From positions 2,418,001-2,482,000 of the forward strand of contig NZ_JBEGII010000001.1 of the NCBI RefSeq assembly GCF_040675875.1: a stretch of 64,000 bases of DNA, in the 5' to 3' direction. The position numbers were made by a program, and so were the translations under genes. The stretch comes from Microbacterium sp. LWO12-1.2. Its GTDB lineage: Bacteria; Actinomycetota; Actinomycetes; Actinomycetales; Microbacteriaceae. Of this stretch, positions 32,375 to 40,469 are shown one piece after another. The notes beneath the pieces were generated by a model. The model was not told the DNA's origin. It did not search any database and was given only the letters and a program-made list of their open reading frames with translations. The stretch's first letter is position 1; every line of letters begins with the position of its first letter.

Positions 32375-33227
32375 CGGATCGATCCGAGGGCGAGAGGCCG
32401 AGCAGGCCGAGCGCATCGCGATGGATGAGCGCATCGATCTCGTCGAGCGACAGCGGCTCGAATCCGCGCGTATCGACGCGAGCGATCCTCTGCAGACCAG
32501 CGATCGTATCGTCGACGGTCGTGAAGGGAAAATCGCTGCCGAAAAGCAGTTTGTGCCACACACCGTATTCCTGCACCAGCATGAGCGTGTTCCACAGCTG
32601 GAACGGCCGATAGTGCAAGGCGCTGATATCGGCGTAGACGTGCGGATGCTTGCGGATGACGGCGATGCACTCCCCCTCGTACGGGTGGCCCATGTGGGCG
32701 AGGATGAGCCGGAGCTCCGGGTGCCGCCTGGCGATGTCATCAGCGATGGCGGGACGCGCATAGGCGAGGACAGCCTGGCTCATGAACGTCGTGCCTGTGT
32801 GCATGAGCACGGGGAGCGCGTTGCGTTCTGCGTATTCCCAGAGAGGATCGAACTCTTCCGCCGCCGGATCGAATCCCGCGTACATCGGCATGAGCTTGAT
32901 CCCGCGCAACCCGAGTTCCTGATGCGCGAACTCCAGTTCCTCTCGCCAGCCGCTCTGCGTCGGATCGAGCGAGAGGAAGCCGACCGCGCGCCCGTTCGTC
33001 GAGGAGACGAACTCTGCGACATCGCGATCATCGACCCAGATGCCCGACAGCCTCGCCTTGCCTCCGATGACGAGGGCCACCGTGTCATCCGGTGCCGATT
33101 CCCAGTATCCCGACCAGTGCGTTGAAAGATCCACCTCATGGCCGGCGGCTTTGCCCGCCTGGGTGACGAATGTCTCCCCGAGATGGCGGTGTTGATCGAA
33201 CAGATGGGCGTGCACGTCGACGATCAC
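32361..33227 (-). CDS. Amidohydrolase family 2 enzyme (lactonase/decarboxylase type)
   Basis: 288 aa metal-dependent TIM-barrel hydrolase. H-A-H-L at residues 6-9 is the first metal motif, V-L-M-H-T-G-T-T and L-A-H-M-G-H-P add histidines, and F-G-S-D-F-P-F supplies the terminal aspartate. The family includes L-fuconolactonase, 2-pyrone-4,6-dicarboxylate lactonase and related decarboxylases. The GTG start follows AGGAG. It is 44 bp after the IclR gene on the same strand, with a GTTCG-N7-CGAAC site at the end of that gene. Its partners suggest a lactone step in sugar-acid breakdown; this is inference. Confidence 0.88.
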   Translation of the reverse strand: MIVDVHAHLFDQHRHLGETFVTQAGKAAGHEVDLSTHWSGYWESAPDDTVALVIGGKARLSGIWVDDRDVAEFVSSTNGRAVGFLSLDPTQSGWREELEFAHQELGLRGIKLMPMYAGFDPAAEEFDPLWEYAERNALPVLMHTGTTFMSQAVLAYARPAIADDIARRHPELRLILAHMGHPYEGECIAVIRKHPHVYADISALHYRPFQLWNTLMLVQEYGVWHKLLFGSDFPFTTVDDTIAGLQRIARVDTRGFEPLSLDEIDALIHRDALGLLGLSPSDRSVIPR

Positions 33228-33271
33228 AGGAGGCTCCTCTTCATCAGGATGATGCCACCACAGGCATCCGC

Positions 33272-34093
33272 TCAGCCAAAGCTTCGTTCGTCCACTCCGA
33301 ACGCCGGGTTCACGTTGCCCAGCGCGAAGGAGAGGCGCTTCGCGTGGTCCGCTACTGCCCTCCCCACACGCACGATCTCCTCACTGCGGAGACCGGCCTT
33401 CAACCGGGTGACGCTGATCGCACCGGCGGCGCGCCCTGACCGGTCCAGGACCGGAGCCCCGATGCAGACGACGCCGTCTGCATCTTCCTCGTCGTCGATC
33501 GAGAATCCACGTTCCCGGACCTTCGCGAGATCCGCGAGCAGCGCGGGCACGGAGGGGATCGTCTGCGCCGTGCGGCGCACCATCGGCGTCAGTGCCACCG
33601 TGCGAGCGACCTCCTGATCCGAGAGCGTCGCCAGGATCGCCTTCCCGACTGCGGAGGAATGCAGATACTCCTTCTGCCCCATGTGCAGCTCGAACCGGAT
33701 CCCGCTGGCACCCTCCACACGACCGACGACGACGACGTAGTTGTCGACGCGCGTCGCCACGCGCGAGGTGAGAGCGACCTCGTCCGTGAGCGCTCGCAGA
33801 TGCGGCATGGCCAGATCTCTCAGCGTGACCCGCGACAGCGCGATCTCGCCGAGATAGGTCAGGCGCAGGCCGAGCCAGTATCGACGATCCATTCCGGTAC
33901 CCGCTGAGCGCACGAGGCCCCGTGCGCACAGGGTCTGCAGCGTCGCGAACACCGCGCTCTTCGAGCCCCCTACGCTGGCAGCGACCTCCGTCACCGTTGC
34001 GCCACTGGCACAGGCGATCAGAGCGTCGAGGATATCGATGGCTCGTTCGACGCTCTGGACCCGCGAAGCCTTCTTCGGACCTGGTTCGGTCAT
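33272..34093 (-). CDS. IclR-family transcriptional regulator
   Basis: 273 aa. The N-terminal winged helix has R-A-I-D-I-L-D-A-L and A-S-V-G-G-S-K-S-A-V-F-A-T-L-Q-T-L, and the C-terminal GAF-like effector domain carries V-G-K-A-I-L-A-T-L, G-V-V-C-I-G-A-P-V and G-A-I-S-V-T. GGGGAG lies before the ATG at 34093. It is divergent from an AraD/DapA-like gene and probably controls the large catabolic operon up to 49 kb, because a palindrome of IclR type recurs at five regulatory positions. The effector is likely a keto acid of the pathway. Confidence 0.93.
   Translation of the reverse strand: MTEPGPKKASRVQSVERAIDILDALIACASGATVTEVAASVGGSKSAVFATLQTLCARGLVRSAGTGMDRRYWLGLRLTYLGEIALSRVTLRDLAMPHLRALTDEVALTSRVATRVDNYVVVVGRVEGASGIRFELHMGQKEYLHSSAVGKAILATLSDQEVARTVALTPMVRRTAQTIPSVPALLADLAKVRERGFSIDDEEDADGVVCIGAPVLDRSGRAAGAISVTRLKAGLRSEEIVRVGRAVADHAKRLSFALGNVNPAFGVDERSFG
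33286..33302. promoter_or_regulatory. IclR-type site 1 (inside the iclR 3' end)
   Basis: GTTCG-TCCACTC-CGAAC, an exact 5-7-5 inverted repeat, in the last codons of the IclR gene and 59 bp upstream of the amidohydrolase start. It could drive or modulate the amidohydrolase. Confidence 0.55.
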
Positions 34094-34127
34094 CGTCTCC
34101 CCACCCCACCGTGCTGCTGGAGGCACC

Positions 34128-34144
34128 ATTCGGTCTGACCGCAC
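34128..34144. promoter_or_regulatory. IclR-type site 2 (divergent iclR/lyase promoter)
   Basis: ATTCG-GTCTGAC-CGCAC matches the 5-7-5 layout with one change in each half. Inside it GGTC-T-GACC is also palindromic. It lies in the 131-bp gap between the divergent IclR and lyase genes. Confidence 0.5.
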
Positions 34145-34224
34145 GGTTGTTGGCTCTGCCTTCCCCCTCTCCCTAGCGTGGCGAGCACCGAAGAGACGAC
34201 TGTCCCAACGAACAGGAGCAACAC

Positions 34225-35127
34225 GTGTCCGACCAGCTCAGCGGCGTCCTGCCCGTCATCGCCACCCCCTTCGACGAGGAGTGGGAGATCGATGCGACTC
34301 AGCTCGAAGAAGAGATCGACTGGCTGTTCGCGAACGGTGCGGACGGCATCGTCGTGGCCATGGTCTCGGAGATCCTGCGCCTGAGCACCCAGGAGCGGAT
34401 GACGCTCAACGCTCTCGCGGTGAAGTTCGCGGCAGAACGCGGACCGGTCATCGCCAGTGTGGGCGCCGAGAGCACCAAGACCGCACGCGAGATCTCCGCC
34501 CACGCGCGGGATGTCGGCGCGACAGCCGTCATGGTCACGCCGCCGCTGCTCGCTGTCGTCAGTGCCGGGCAACTCGAAGAGTATCTCGGAGCAGTGATCG
34601 ACTCGTGCGACCTGCCTGTGGTGTTGCAAGACGCGAGCGGCTACGTGGGAGCGTCCATCGATGTCGACCTGCAGGCGTCGCTGCTGCGCCGCTACGGCGC
34701 GGAACGGCTGCTCCTCAAGCCCGAGGCGGAGCCTCTGGGGCAGCGCGCATCCGAACTGCGCACCGCGACCCGCGACGAAGCGCGCATCTTCGACGGCTCG
34801 GGGGGCGTGGCGCTCATGGATACGTTCGCCCGCGGCATCGTCGGCACGATGCCAGGCCCCGATCTCGTCTGGGCGGTGCGAGCACTGTGGACGGCGCTCG
34901 AGAACGGCGACACCGCACGCGCTCTCACCATCAGCAACCCGCTGACCGCCCTGATCTCGATGGTGCCCGGCTTGGACGGTTACGTCGCGTTCGAGAAGCG
35001 GATGCTCGTCGCACAGGGCGTGTTCACCAGTGCGCGGATGCGGGGACCGGTCGCCTACGCGATCGACCCTCAGACGGAGTCCTTCCTCGATGCGCAGCTT
35101 GCGCTGCTGCGACGCGCGGTCGGCTGA
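34225..35127 (+). CDS. DapA/AraD-family aldolase or dehydratase
   Basis: 300 aa, a class I (Schiff-base) TIM-barrel enzyme of the dihydrodipicolinate synthase family. V-L-P-V-I-A-T-P-F near the start and the lysine of L-L-L-K-P-E near residue 170 (the Schiff base) are present. The usual Y-N-x-P is replaced by V-V-L-Q-D-A-S, which is the Q-D-A-P type seen in L-2-keto-3-deoxyarabonate dehydratase-like members. AGGAG precedes the GTG. It is divergent from IclR. A sugar-acid or keto-acid dehydratase/aldolase role is more likely than lysine synthesis. Confidence 0.85.
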   Translation: MSDQLSGVLPVIATPFDEEWEIDATQLEEEIDWLFANGADGIVVAMVSEILRLSTQERMTLNALAVKFAAERGPVIASVGAESTKTAREISAHARDVGATAVMVTPPLLAVVSAGQLEEYLGAVIDSCDLPVVLQDASGYVGASIDVDLQASLLRRYGAERLLLKPEAEPLGQRASELRTATRDEARIFDGSGGVALMDTFARGIVGTMPGPDLVWAVRALWTALENGDTARALTISNPLTALISMVPGLDGYVAFEKRMLVAQGVFTSARMRGPVAYAIDPQTESFLDAQLALLRRAVG

Positions 35128-35139
35128 GCCCGTCGGACG

Positions 35140-35172
35140 GCGGGGGCCTCCCCTCTCGAGGAGGGCCCCCGC
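35140..35172. terminator. Terminator between lyase and RidA genes
   Basis: GCGGGGGCCTCC (35140-35151) pairs with GGAGGGCCCCCGC (35160-35172) with a one-base bulge; CCTC/GAGG extends the stem inwards. It lies between two convergent genes, so it serves both. Confidence 0.8.
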
Positions 35173-35185
35173 ATCTGCACCACGA

Positions 35186-35566
35186 TCAGTCATCATCGAG
35201 CACCAGCACTGCGTCGAGCTCGATCAAGAACCCCAGAAGGTCCGACTGGATGGTGGTGCGAGCCGGATACGGCTGCGGCAGGTACTCGGCCGCGATGGCG
35301 TTGAACTCCGCGAAGTCGTCGAGCGAGTTCAGGTAGGCCCCCAGCCGCACGACGGCACCGAGGTCGGTCCCCGCCTCCGCAGCGACCGCCGCCAGGTTCT
35401 GGAACGTGCGGTGGGCCTGCTCGGCGAACGTCTCACCGACGAGCGCCCCGGTCTCGTCGAACGGCCCCTGCCCGGCCAGGAAGAGTAGTCCGCCCGCGGC
35501 GACGCCCTGCGAGTAGGGCCCGACGGGCGCGGGTGCCTGCGATGTGAAGAAGGTCTGCGTGGTCAT
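35186..35566 (-). CDS. ridA: RidA-family enamine/imine deaminase
   Basis: 126 aa. RidA hydrolyses 2-aminoacrylate and 2-aminocrotonate, the reactive enamines released by PLP dehydratases, to pyruvate or 2-oxobutyrate. The catalytic arginine is in Y-P-A-R-T-T-I-Q-S-D-L, and G-P-Y-S-Q-G-V and F-L-A-G-Q are typical. It is the last gene of the 14-gene operon, with its start overlapping the DUF4862 gene stop (ATGA). The PLP enzyme two genes upstream gives it a clear partner. Confidence 0.88.
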   Translation of the reverse strand: MTTQTFFTSQAPAPVGPYSQGVAAGGLLFLAGQGPFDETGALVGETFAEQAHRTFQNLAAVAAEAGTDLGAVVRLGAYLNSLDDFAEFNAIAAEYLPQPYPARTTIQSDLLGFLIELDAVLVLDDD

Positions 35567-36495
35567 GTGTTTCCTCTCTTGGATGCTGTTGTCAGAAGGT
35601 CGACGGCGGTCTGCAGCGCCGCGACCCGCGTGGAGATGTCGTCTCCTGCAGGGCGCCAGGATGTCTTGACTCCCCGGTAGGCAGCGCGCAGGACCGCCGG
35701 CGTGACCGCCTGCGCTGCCCGATCGCGCGTCAGGATCGAGACAGCCGGATCAGCCGCATCGACCACAGGAGTGTGAGCGTCTGTCCAGGCCGGGCCGTAT
35801 GGTCCCGCCTCCGATGCGACTCCCGAGAGCATGTAGCCGATGAGGCGATCGCCGGCCATATCCACGTGTGCTGCCGCCCCGGAGGGATCACGCGACTCGA
35901 TGGCAGATCGGCCCCAGTTGACCGTGATCCCGCACGGGGCATCGCCCACCCCGTCGCTGCGGGAGATCGCCGCGAGTTCGTCTTCGAGGCGCGTGTACCC
36001 CTTGTCCGGTCTCCCCGCGCCGGTGTGGGCGTCGCAATGCTCGACGGCGATCCGCACGCCGTTCCACTCCCATGAGCGGATCTCGCGCAGACTCTCGCCG
36101 AGGCGCGCATCGGCGTCGTCCCCGCCAGGCGTGCCGCTGGACAACGCGAGCGTCGTGATGTCGCGTCCCTCACCACGCCAGCGCGCGATCGCGTCGCGGA
36201 GCTGGGATACCATCTCGACAGCGTCCCGCCTTCCGCCCCGGTCCATCGACGCGAGACCGAACCCCGGCTGGGCGCGCGTACGGACGGCGAGCACAGGAAC
36301 CGCCGTCACCACGTGTCCGCGTCCTTCAGCCGCCCACTGGAACCACGACGCGTCCGAGGCGAGTCCGAGCGGGATCTCCAACCCGTCGACGCCGTCCATT
36401 GCGAGCACGGCGCGCACGAAGGCAGCGGCCGTATCGGGGCCGTCCACGGCCGTGAGCGACGCATAGGCGCCGACGACGACATCACCGCCGGTCAT
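35563..36495 (-). CDS. DUF4862 family protein
   Basis: 310 aa. V-V-V-G-A-Y-A-S-L at the start and the following G-L-E-I-P-L segment fit the DUF4862 family, a probable TIM-barrel with unknown activity. I-A-V-E-H-C-D-A-H-T and I-T-V-N-W-G-R-S-A-I may be active-site strands, since acids and His cluster there. The ATG at 36495 overlaps the TGA of the PLP enzyme gene. Position between a PLP enzyme and RidA suggests an isomerase or epimerase-like step, but this is guesswork. Confidence 0.7.
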   Translation of the reverse strand: MTGGDVVVGAYASLTAVDGPDTAAAFVRAVLAMDGVDGLEIPLGLASDASWFQWAAEGRGHVVTAVPVLAVRTRAQPGFGLASMDRGGRRDAVEMVSQLRDAIARWRGEGRDITTLALSSGTPGGDDADARLGESLREIRSWEWNGVRIAVEHCDAHTGAGRPDKGYTRLEDELAAISRSDGVGDAPCGITVNWGRSAIESRDPSGAAAHVDMAGDRLIGYMLSGVASEAGPYGPAWTDAHTPVVDAADPAVSILTRDRAAQAVTPAVLRAAYRGVKTSWRPAGDDISTRVAALQTAVDLLTTASKRGNT

Positions 36496-37592
36496 CGACG
36501 TGCCTCGATGGGCCACTGGTCGACCACGCGACCTTCTCGTACGACCCAGGCCGAAGAGAACATGTTGACTGTGCCGCACGCATGGTTGGGGAGCACCACG
36601 ATGCGATCTCCGAGGCGCACGTCCGCGGCACCGCGCAGGAACCCGTGCTCCTCATGCCCGGTGGCGAGGATGCCGGGGCCGTCGAGCCGCGTGCCGATGC
36701 GTCCGTCCTTGCGCGCACTGCCGTCGCTGCTCATCGCCTTGATCCCGGCATCGACGATGACGGTCTCGCCACGCTGCACGCTCACGACGGTCGAGTGGAC
36801 CGTGAGCGCGCATTCGTCGTCATCGACCGCTCCCGTGAACCGCTGGTTGTCGTCTCCGAAGACATAGGTGCCTGGTCGCATCTCGGTGATGCCGTCGACC
36901 ATCGGTGCGCTGTCTGCGCCCGGTGTCGATCCGACGGATACGGTCGTGAGGACCACTCCACGCGTGCGGGCGCTCTCCGCCACGGCAGCCATGAGCTCCC
37001 CCACAGCTCGTCCCGCGGCCCGGCGCGCCACGCGGTCGGTCCCATGCGCGGCAAGCTGTCCCTCGTGCGTGAAGATGCCGTCGATGTGGAGTGCATCGAG
37101 TCCGGCGATCTGCTCAAGAACGGCGGGAGCTTCGTTCGGCGTTGCCCCCGTCCGCCCCAGACCGGTGTCGATGTCGAGCCGCACCGTGACCTCCACGCCC
37201 CCGTCGACCGCGGCGCGGCTGAGTGCGCGTGCCGATTCGACCGAGTCGAGACCGACCATGAGACGCCCGCGCCTGGTCAGGTCGATCACGGCCTCCACTC
37301 GGGCGTCGCCGACGGGCGGGTACGCCCAGAAGACGTCGTACCCCGCGCTCACGAGCACGCGCGCCTCTCGCCCTGTCGCACAGGTGAACCCGACGGCACC
37401 TGCAGCAGCCTGGAGGCTCGCGATGTGCAGGCTCTTGCTCGTCTTCCAGTGCGGCCTCAAGGCGACGCCCGCCTCACTCGCGAACTCCGCCATGCGGTGG
37501 ATGTTGTGTTGCAGAAGACCAAGGTCGATGACGAGCGCGGGCGTCGGGACATCCGCCATCATGATCCCCGCCGGAAGCTCCTCTACGTTCAT
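36492..37592 (-). CDS. D-threonine aldolase / D-serine dehydratase-like PLP enzyme
   Basis: 366 aa, alanine-racemase-like barrel followed by a beta domain. The PLP lysine is K51 in R-P-H-W-K-T-S-K, and the C-terminal metal site is L-P-N-H-A-C-G-T, as in eukaryotic-type D-serine dehydratases and D-threonine aldolases. Either cleaves a D-3-hydroxy amino acid or eliminates water from it. Elimination would release an enamine, which fits the RidA gene in the same operon. It overlaps the oligopeptide ATPase gene upstream (ATGA). Confidence 0.87.
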   Translation of the reverse strand: MNVEELPAGIMMADVPTPALVIDLGLLQHNIHRMAEFASEAGVALRPHWKTSKSLHIASLQAAAGAVGFTCATGREARVLVSAGYDVFWAYPPVGDARVEAVIDLTRRGRLMVGLDSVESARALSRAAVDGGVEVTVRLDIDTGLGRTGATPNEAPAVLEQIAGLDALHIDGIFTHEGQLAAHGTDRVARRAAGRAVGELMAAVAESARTRGVVLTTVSVGSTPGADSAPMVDGITEMRPGTYVFGDDNQRFTGAVDDDECALTVHSTVVSVQRGETVIVDAGIKAMSSDGSARKDGRIGTRLDGPGILATGHEEHGFLRGAADVRLGDRIVVLPNHACGTVNMFSSAWVVREGRVVDQWPIEARR

Positions 37593-38569
37593 GCCGATAC
37601 TCCTTCATCGCTCGTGCTGTCAGGTCGTGTCTCCGGGAAGTGGCAGGCCACGCGCCGCAACGCACCGGCGGCCTTGAGAGCAGGCGTCTGCTCGGCGCAG
37701 ATGTCCTGGGCTTTCCAGCAACGCGTGCGGAACCGGCACCCGCTCGGGGGACTCAGCGGCGACGGAAGCTCGCCGGACAGGACGATTCGCTCTCGAGCGC
37801 CCAGCGCAGAAGGAGTGGCTGACACCAGCGCCCGGGTGTACGGGTGCGCGGGATCGTCGAGGACTTCGGCCACCGGCCCCTCCTCCACGATGACGCCCAG
37901 GTACATCACGGCCACACGGTCGGCGGAGTGCTTCACGACCTCGAGATCATGCGTGATCATCAGGAACGCCGCATTCCGCTCGCGCCGGATCTCGCTCAAC
38001 AGATTGAGCACCTGGGCTTGGACCGACACATCGAGACCCGAGACCGGCTCGTCGAGGATCAGCAGGTCAGGGTCGAGCGCCATCGCGCGCGCCAGACCGA
38101 TGCGCTGGCGCTGACCACCGGAGAATTCGTGCGGATAGCGGTCGAGCGCGCTCTCGGGAAGGGCGACCAGGTCGAGCATTTGCACCAGGTCCTTGTCCGT
38201 CGCGGAGATCCGGTTCGCGATGAGCGGCTCCTTCAAGATCTCCCGCGTCGTGAAGCGCGGGTTCAGCGACGAGTGCGGGTCCTGGAACATGAACTGGATC
38301 TCCCGGCGCAGGCGGCGCAGACGCTCGCGATCAGGCGAGGTGACATCGTCCCCGCGCAGAAGGATGCGTCCAGAGGTCGGCTGGTTCACGTGCACGAGCG
38401 TCTTGCCCAGTGTCGACTTCCCACATCCGGATTCACCGATGATCCCCACGAATTCCGAGACCCCTACGACGAGGTCCAGTCCGTCGACCGCATGGATGAC
38501 GCCCCGTCCGCGTCCACCTGCCCGGAAATGCACCTGAAGCTGGTCGACGACGAGCAGTGGATCCCTCAT
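37589..38569 (-). CDS. Dipeptide/oligopeptide ABC transporter ATPase, DppF-like
   Basis: 326 aa ATPase. Walker A G-E-S-G-C-G-K-S-T, signature F-S-G-G-Q-R-Q-R-I, Walker B L-L-I-L-D-E-P-V-S-G, and the C-terminal oligo_HPY region with C-R-F-R-T-R-C-W-K-A-Q-D-I-C, a cysteine-rich motif of this family that binds an iron-sulfur or structural metal in related proteins. ATG at 38569, overlapping the DppD-like stop. It works with the four other Dpp genes just upstream. Confidence 0.93.
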   Translation of the reverse strand: MRDPLLVVDQLQVHFRAGGRGRGVIHAVDGLDLVVGVSEFVGIIGESGCGKSTLGKTLVHVNQPTSGRILLRGDDVTSPDRERLRRLRREIQFMFQDPHSSLNPRFTTREILKEPLIANRISATDKDLVQMLDLVALPESALDRYPHEFSGGQRQRIGLARAMALDPDLLILDEPVSGLDVSVQAQVLNLLSEIRRERNAAFLMITHDLEVVKHSADRVAVMYLGVIVEEGPVAEVLDDPAHPYTRALVSATPSALGARERIVLSGELPSPLSPPSGCRFRTRCWKAQDICAEQTPALKAAGALRRVACHFPETRPDSTSDEGVSA

Positions 38570-39567
38570 GAACCGACCTCCATCCGGGGATCGTCGCGGA
38601 AATGACACGCGCTGACTCTCCCGTCCTGCGAGGGGAGCAAGTGCGGGGTCTCCTCGCGACACCTCTCGGATCGGTGGACGTAACGGCACCGGGGTTCGAA
38701 GGGACAGCCGTGAGGGATGAGCCCCGGCTTCGCAGGCTGTCCCGGGATCGTGGGCAGGAGGGTACCCGGTGCTGACGACCCCGGACGACTCGCCAGAAGC
38801 GCCCTCGCGTACGGGTGCCTGCTGTCTTCGAAGATCTCGTCCGCCGCAGCGGCCTCCACGACGCGCCCGGCGTACATCACGACCGCGCGATCCGCGATCT
38901 GAGCGATGAGGCCAAGATCGTGGCTGATGAACAGCACCGAGACACCGAGCTCGTCCCTCGCGCGCACGAGCACGTCGACGACCTGGGCTTGGATCGTCGC
39001 GTCGAGCGCGGTCGTCGCTTCATCCGCGATCACCAGCTCGGGATCATTGGCCAGCGCAATCGCGATCACCGCGCGTTGTCGCATACCGCCGGACCACTGG
39101 TGCGGGTACTGCTGCGCGCGCCGCTCCGGCTCGGGAACTCCCACGAGCCGGAGCACCTCCAATGCACGGGCACGTGCCACCGCCCGCCCCTTGCGCGGGT
39201 GATGGATCAGATAGGCCTCAGCGATCTGATCCCCTACTCGGAAGAGCGGGTTGAGAGTCGTCATCGGGTCTTGGAAGACCATGCCCATACGGCCACCGCG
39301 CAGCGACCGCATCCGCCGCTCCGGCAGGCCCAGCAACTCCGCACCGTCGAAACGGATCGACCCCCTGTGCGTCGCATTTCCGGGCAGCAGACCCATGATC
39401 GCAAGCGCGGTGAGACTCTTTCCCGATCCGCTCTCGCCGGCAACACCCACGATCTCGCCACGACCGACGCGGAGATCGACGCCACCGAGCAGTGCGCGGG
39501 GGCCGTCGGCGGTGGGCAATGTGACGACCAGGTCGTCGACCCTCAGCAGTTCATCGGTCATCGTCAT
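38566..39567 (-). CDS. Dipeptide/oligopeptide ABC transporter ATPase, DppD-like
   Basis: 333 aa ATPase. Walker A G-E-S-G-S-G-K-S-L near residues 41-49, signature W-S-G-G-M-R-Q-R-A, Walker B L-V-I-A-D-E-A-T-T-A-L-D, and the C-terminal C-P-F-E-P-R-C-R-Y cysteine motif. Note T-T in place of the usual P-T in the D-E-P-T segment, which is normal for DppD. ATG at 39567 overlaps the DppC-like stop (ATGA). Confidence 0.93.
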   Translation of the reverse strand: MTMTDELLRVDDLVVTLPTADGPRALLGGVDLRVGRGEIVGVAGESGSGKSLTALAIMGLLPGNATHRGSIRFDGAELLGLPERRMRSLRGGRMGMVFQDPMTTLNPLFRVGDQIAEAYLIHHPRKGRAVARARALEVLRLVGVPEPERRAQQYPHQWSGGMRQRAVIAIALANDPELVIADEATTALDATIQAQVVDVLVRARDELGVSVLFISHDLGLIAQIADRAVVMYAGRVVEAAAADEIFEDSRHPYARALLASRPGSSAPGTLLPTIPGQPAKPGLIPHGCPFEPRCRYVHRSERCREETPHLLPSQDGRVSACHFRDDPRMEVGS

Positions 39568-40469
39568 CGTGCCTTCCTCGGGTCGAGAGCGTCACGGACA
39601 CCATCACCGATGACCATCGCGGCCAGAACGGTGACGGCGATAGCGAGCCCGGTCGGAATCCAGAGCCAGGGCATCGATGACAGCACGGTGATCGATTGGG
39701 CTTCTGTGAGCATGTTCCCCCAGCTGGGGGTGGGAGGCTGGACGCCGACGCCCAGGAACGAGAGCGCGGCTTCCAGCAGGATCGCCTCGGACACCAGGAG
39801 CGTGGCGGCGACCGTGACGTGCGGCAGCACGAACGGCACGAGATGGCGGCGAAGGATGAAGAGGTTCCGCGATCCCACGACCTCGGCGGCCTGCATGAAC
39901 TCCTCCCGTCGCAGCCCGATCACGATGCTGCGGGCGATGCGCGCAGATGACGGCCAGGACAGCCCGGCGATCACACCGATCAGCATCGTGATGTTCGGCC
40001 CGAGCACTCCGGCGAGCACGATCGCGACGAGAACGGCCGGCATGACCAGGAACCCGTCGATCACGCGTGTGATGAGGTTGTCCACCCAGCCCCCGAACCA
40101 GCCCGCCACGACGCCGATGATGGTGCCCGCCGTCACTGCGATGACGGCGGCGGAGAGGCCGACGACGAGGGACACCCTTCCGCCATAGAGCAGCCGAGTG
40201 AGCACGTCGCGCCCGACCGAGTCGGTGCCCAGAAGGTGCTCCGGACCCGGCGCCTGCCGCACTGCCGTCAAGTCGATCTCCTCCGGCGCGTAGGGCGTCA
40301 GAAGAGGCGCGGCGATGACCGCGACCGCGATCAGCAAGAGCATCAGGAGACCTGCGACAGCCAAGACGTTCTTGCGGAACCGGCGCCTCGCAAGAGCACC
40401 CGGTGAAGTATCCTGCGGCCGTCGGCGGAGAATCCGCTCCACTCGGCGGGGCGAGTCCGCGATGGTCAT
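39564..40469 (-). CDS. Dipeptide/oligopeptide ABC transporter permease, DppC-like
   Basis: 301 aa, six helices. L-L-G-T-D-S-V-G-R-D-V-L-T-R-L is the DppC signature after the first helix, and S-F-L-G-V-G-V-Q-P-P-T-P-S-W-G near residue 250 is the family end motif. ATG at 40469 overlaps the DppB-like stop. It forms the membrane channel with the next gene upstream. Confidence 0.94.
   Translation of the reverse strand: MTIADSPRRVERILRRRPQDTSPGALARRRFRKNVLAVAGLLMLLLIAVAVIAAPLLTPYAPEEIDLTAVRQAPGPEHLLGTDSVGRDVLTRLLYGGRVSLVVGLSAAVIAVTAGTIIGVVAGWFGGWVDNLITRVIDGFLVMPAVLVAIVLAGVLGPNITMLIGVIAGLSWPSSARIARSIVIGLRREEFMQAAEVVGSRNLFILRRHLVPFVLPHVTVAATLLVSEAILLEAALSFLGVGVQPPTPSWGNMLTEAQSITVLSSMPWLWIPTGLAIAVTVLAAMVIGDGVRDALDPRKAR

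Noticed and set aside
34225..35127. Dihydrodipicolinate synthase for lysine synthesis
   Set aside because: The catalytic tyrosine segment is changed and the neighbours are catabolic.
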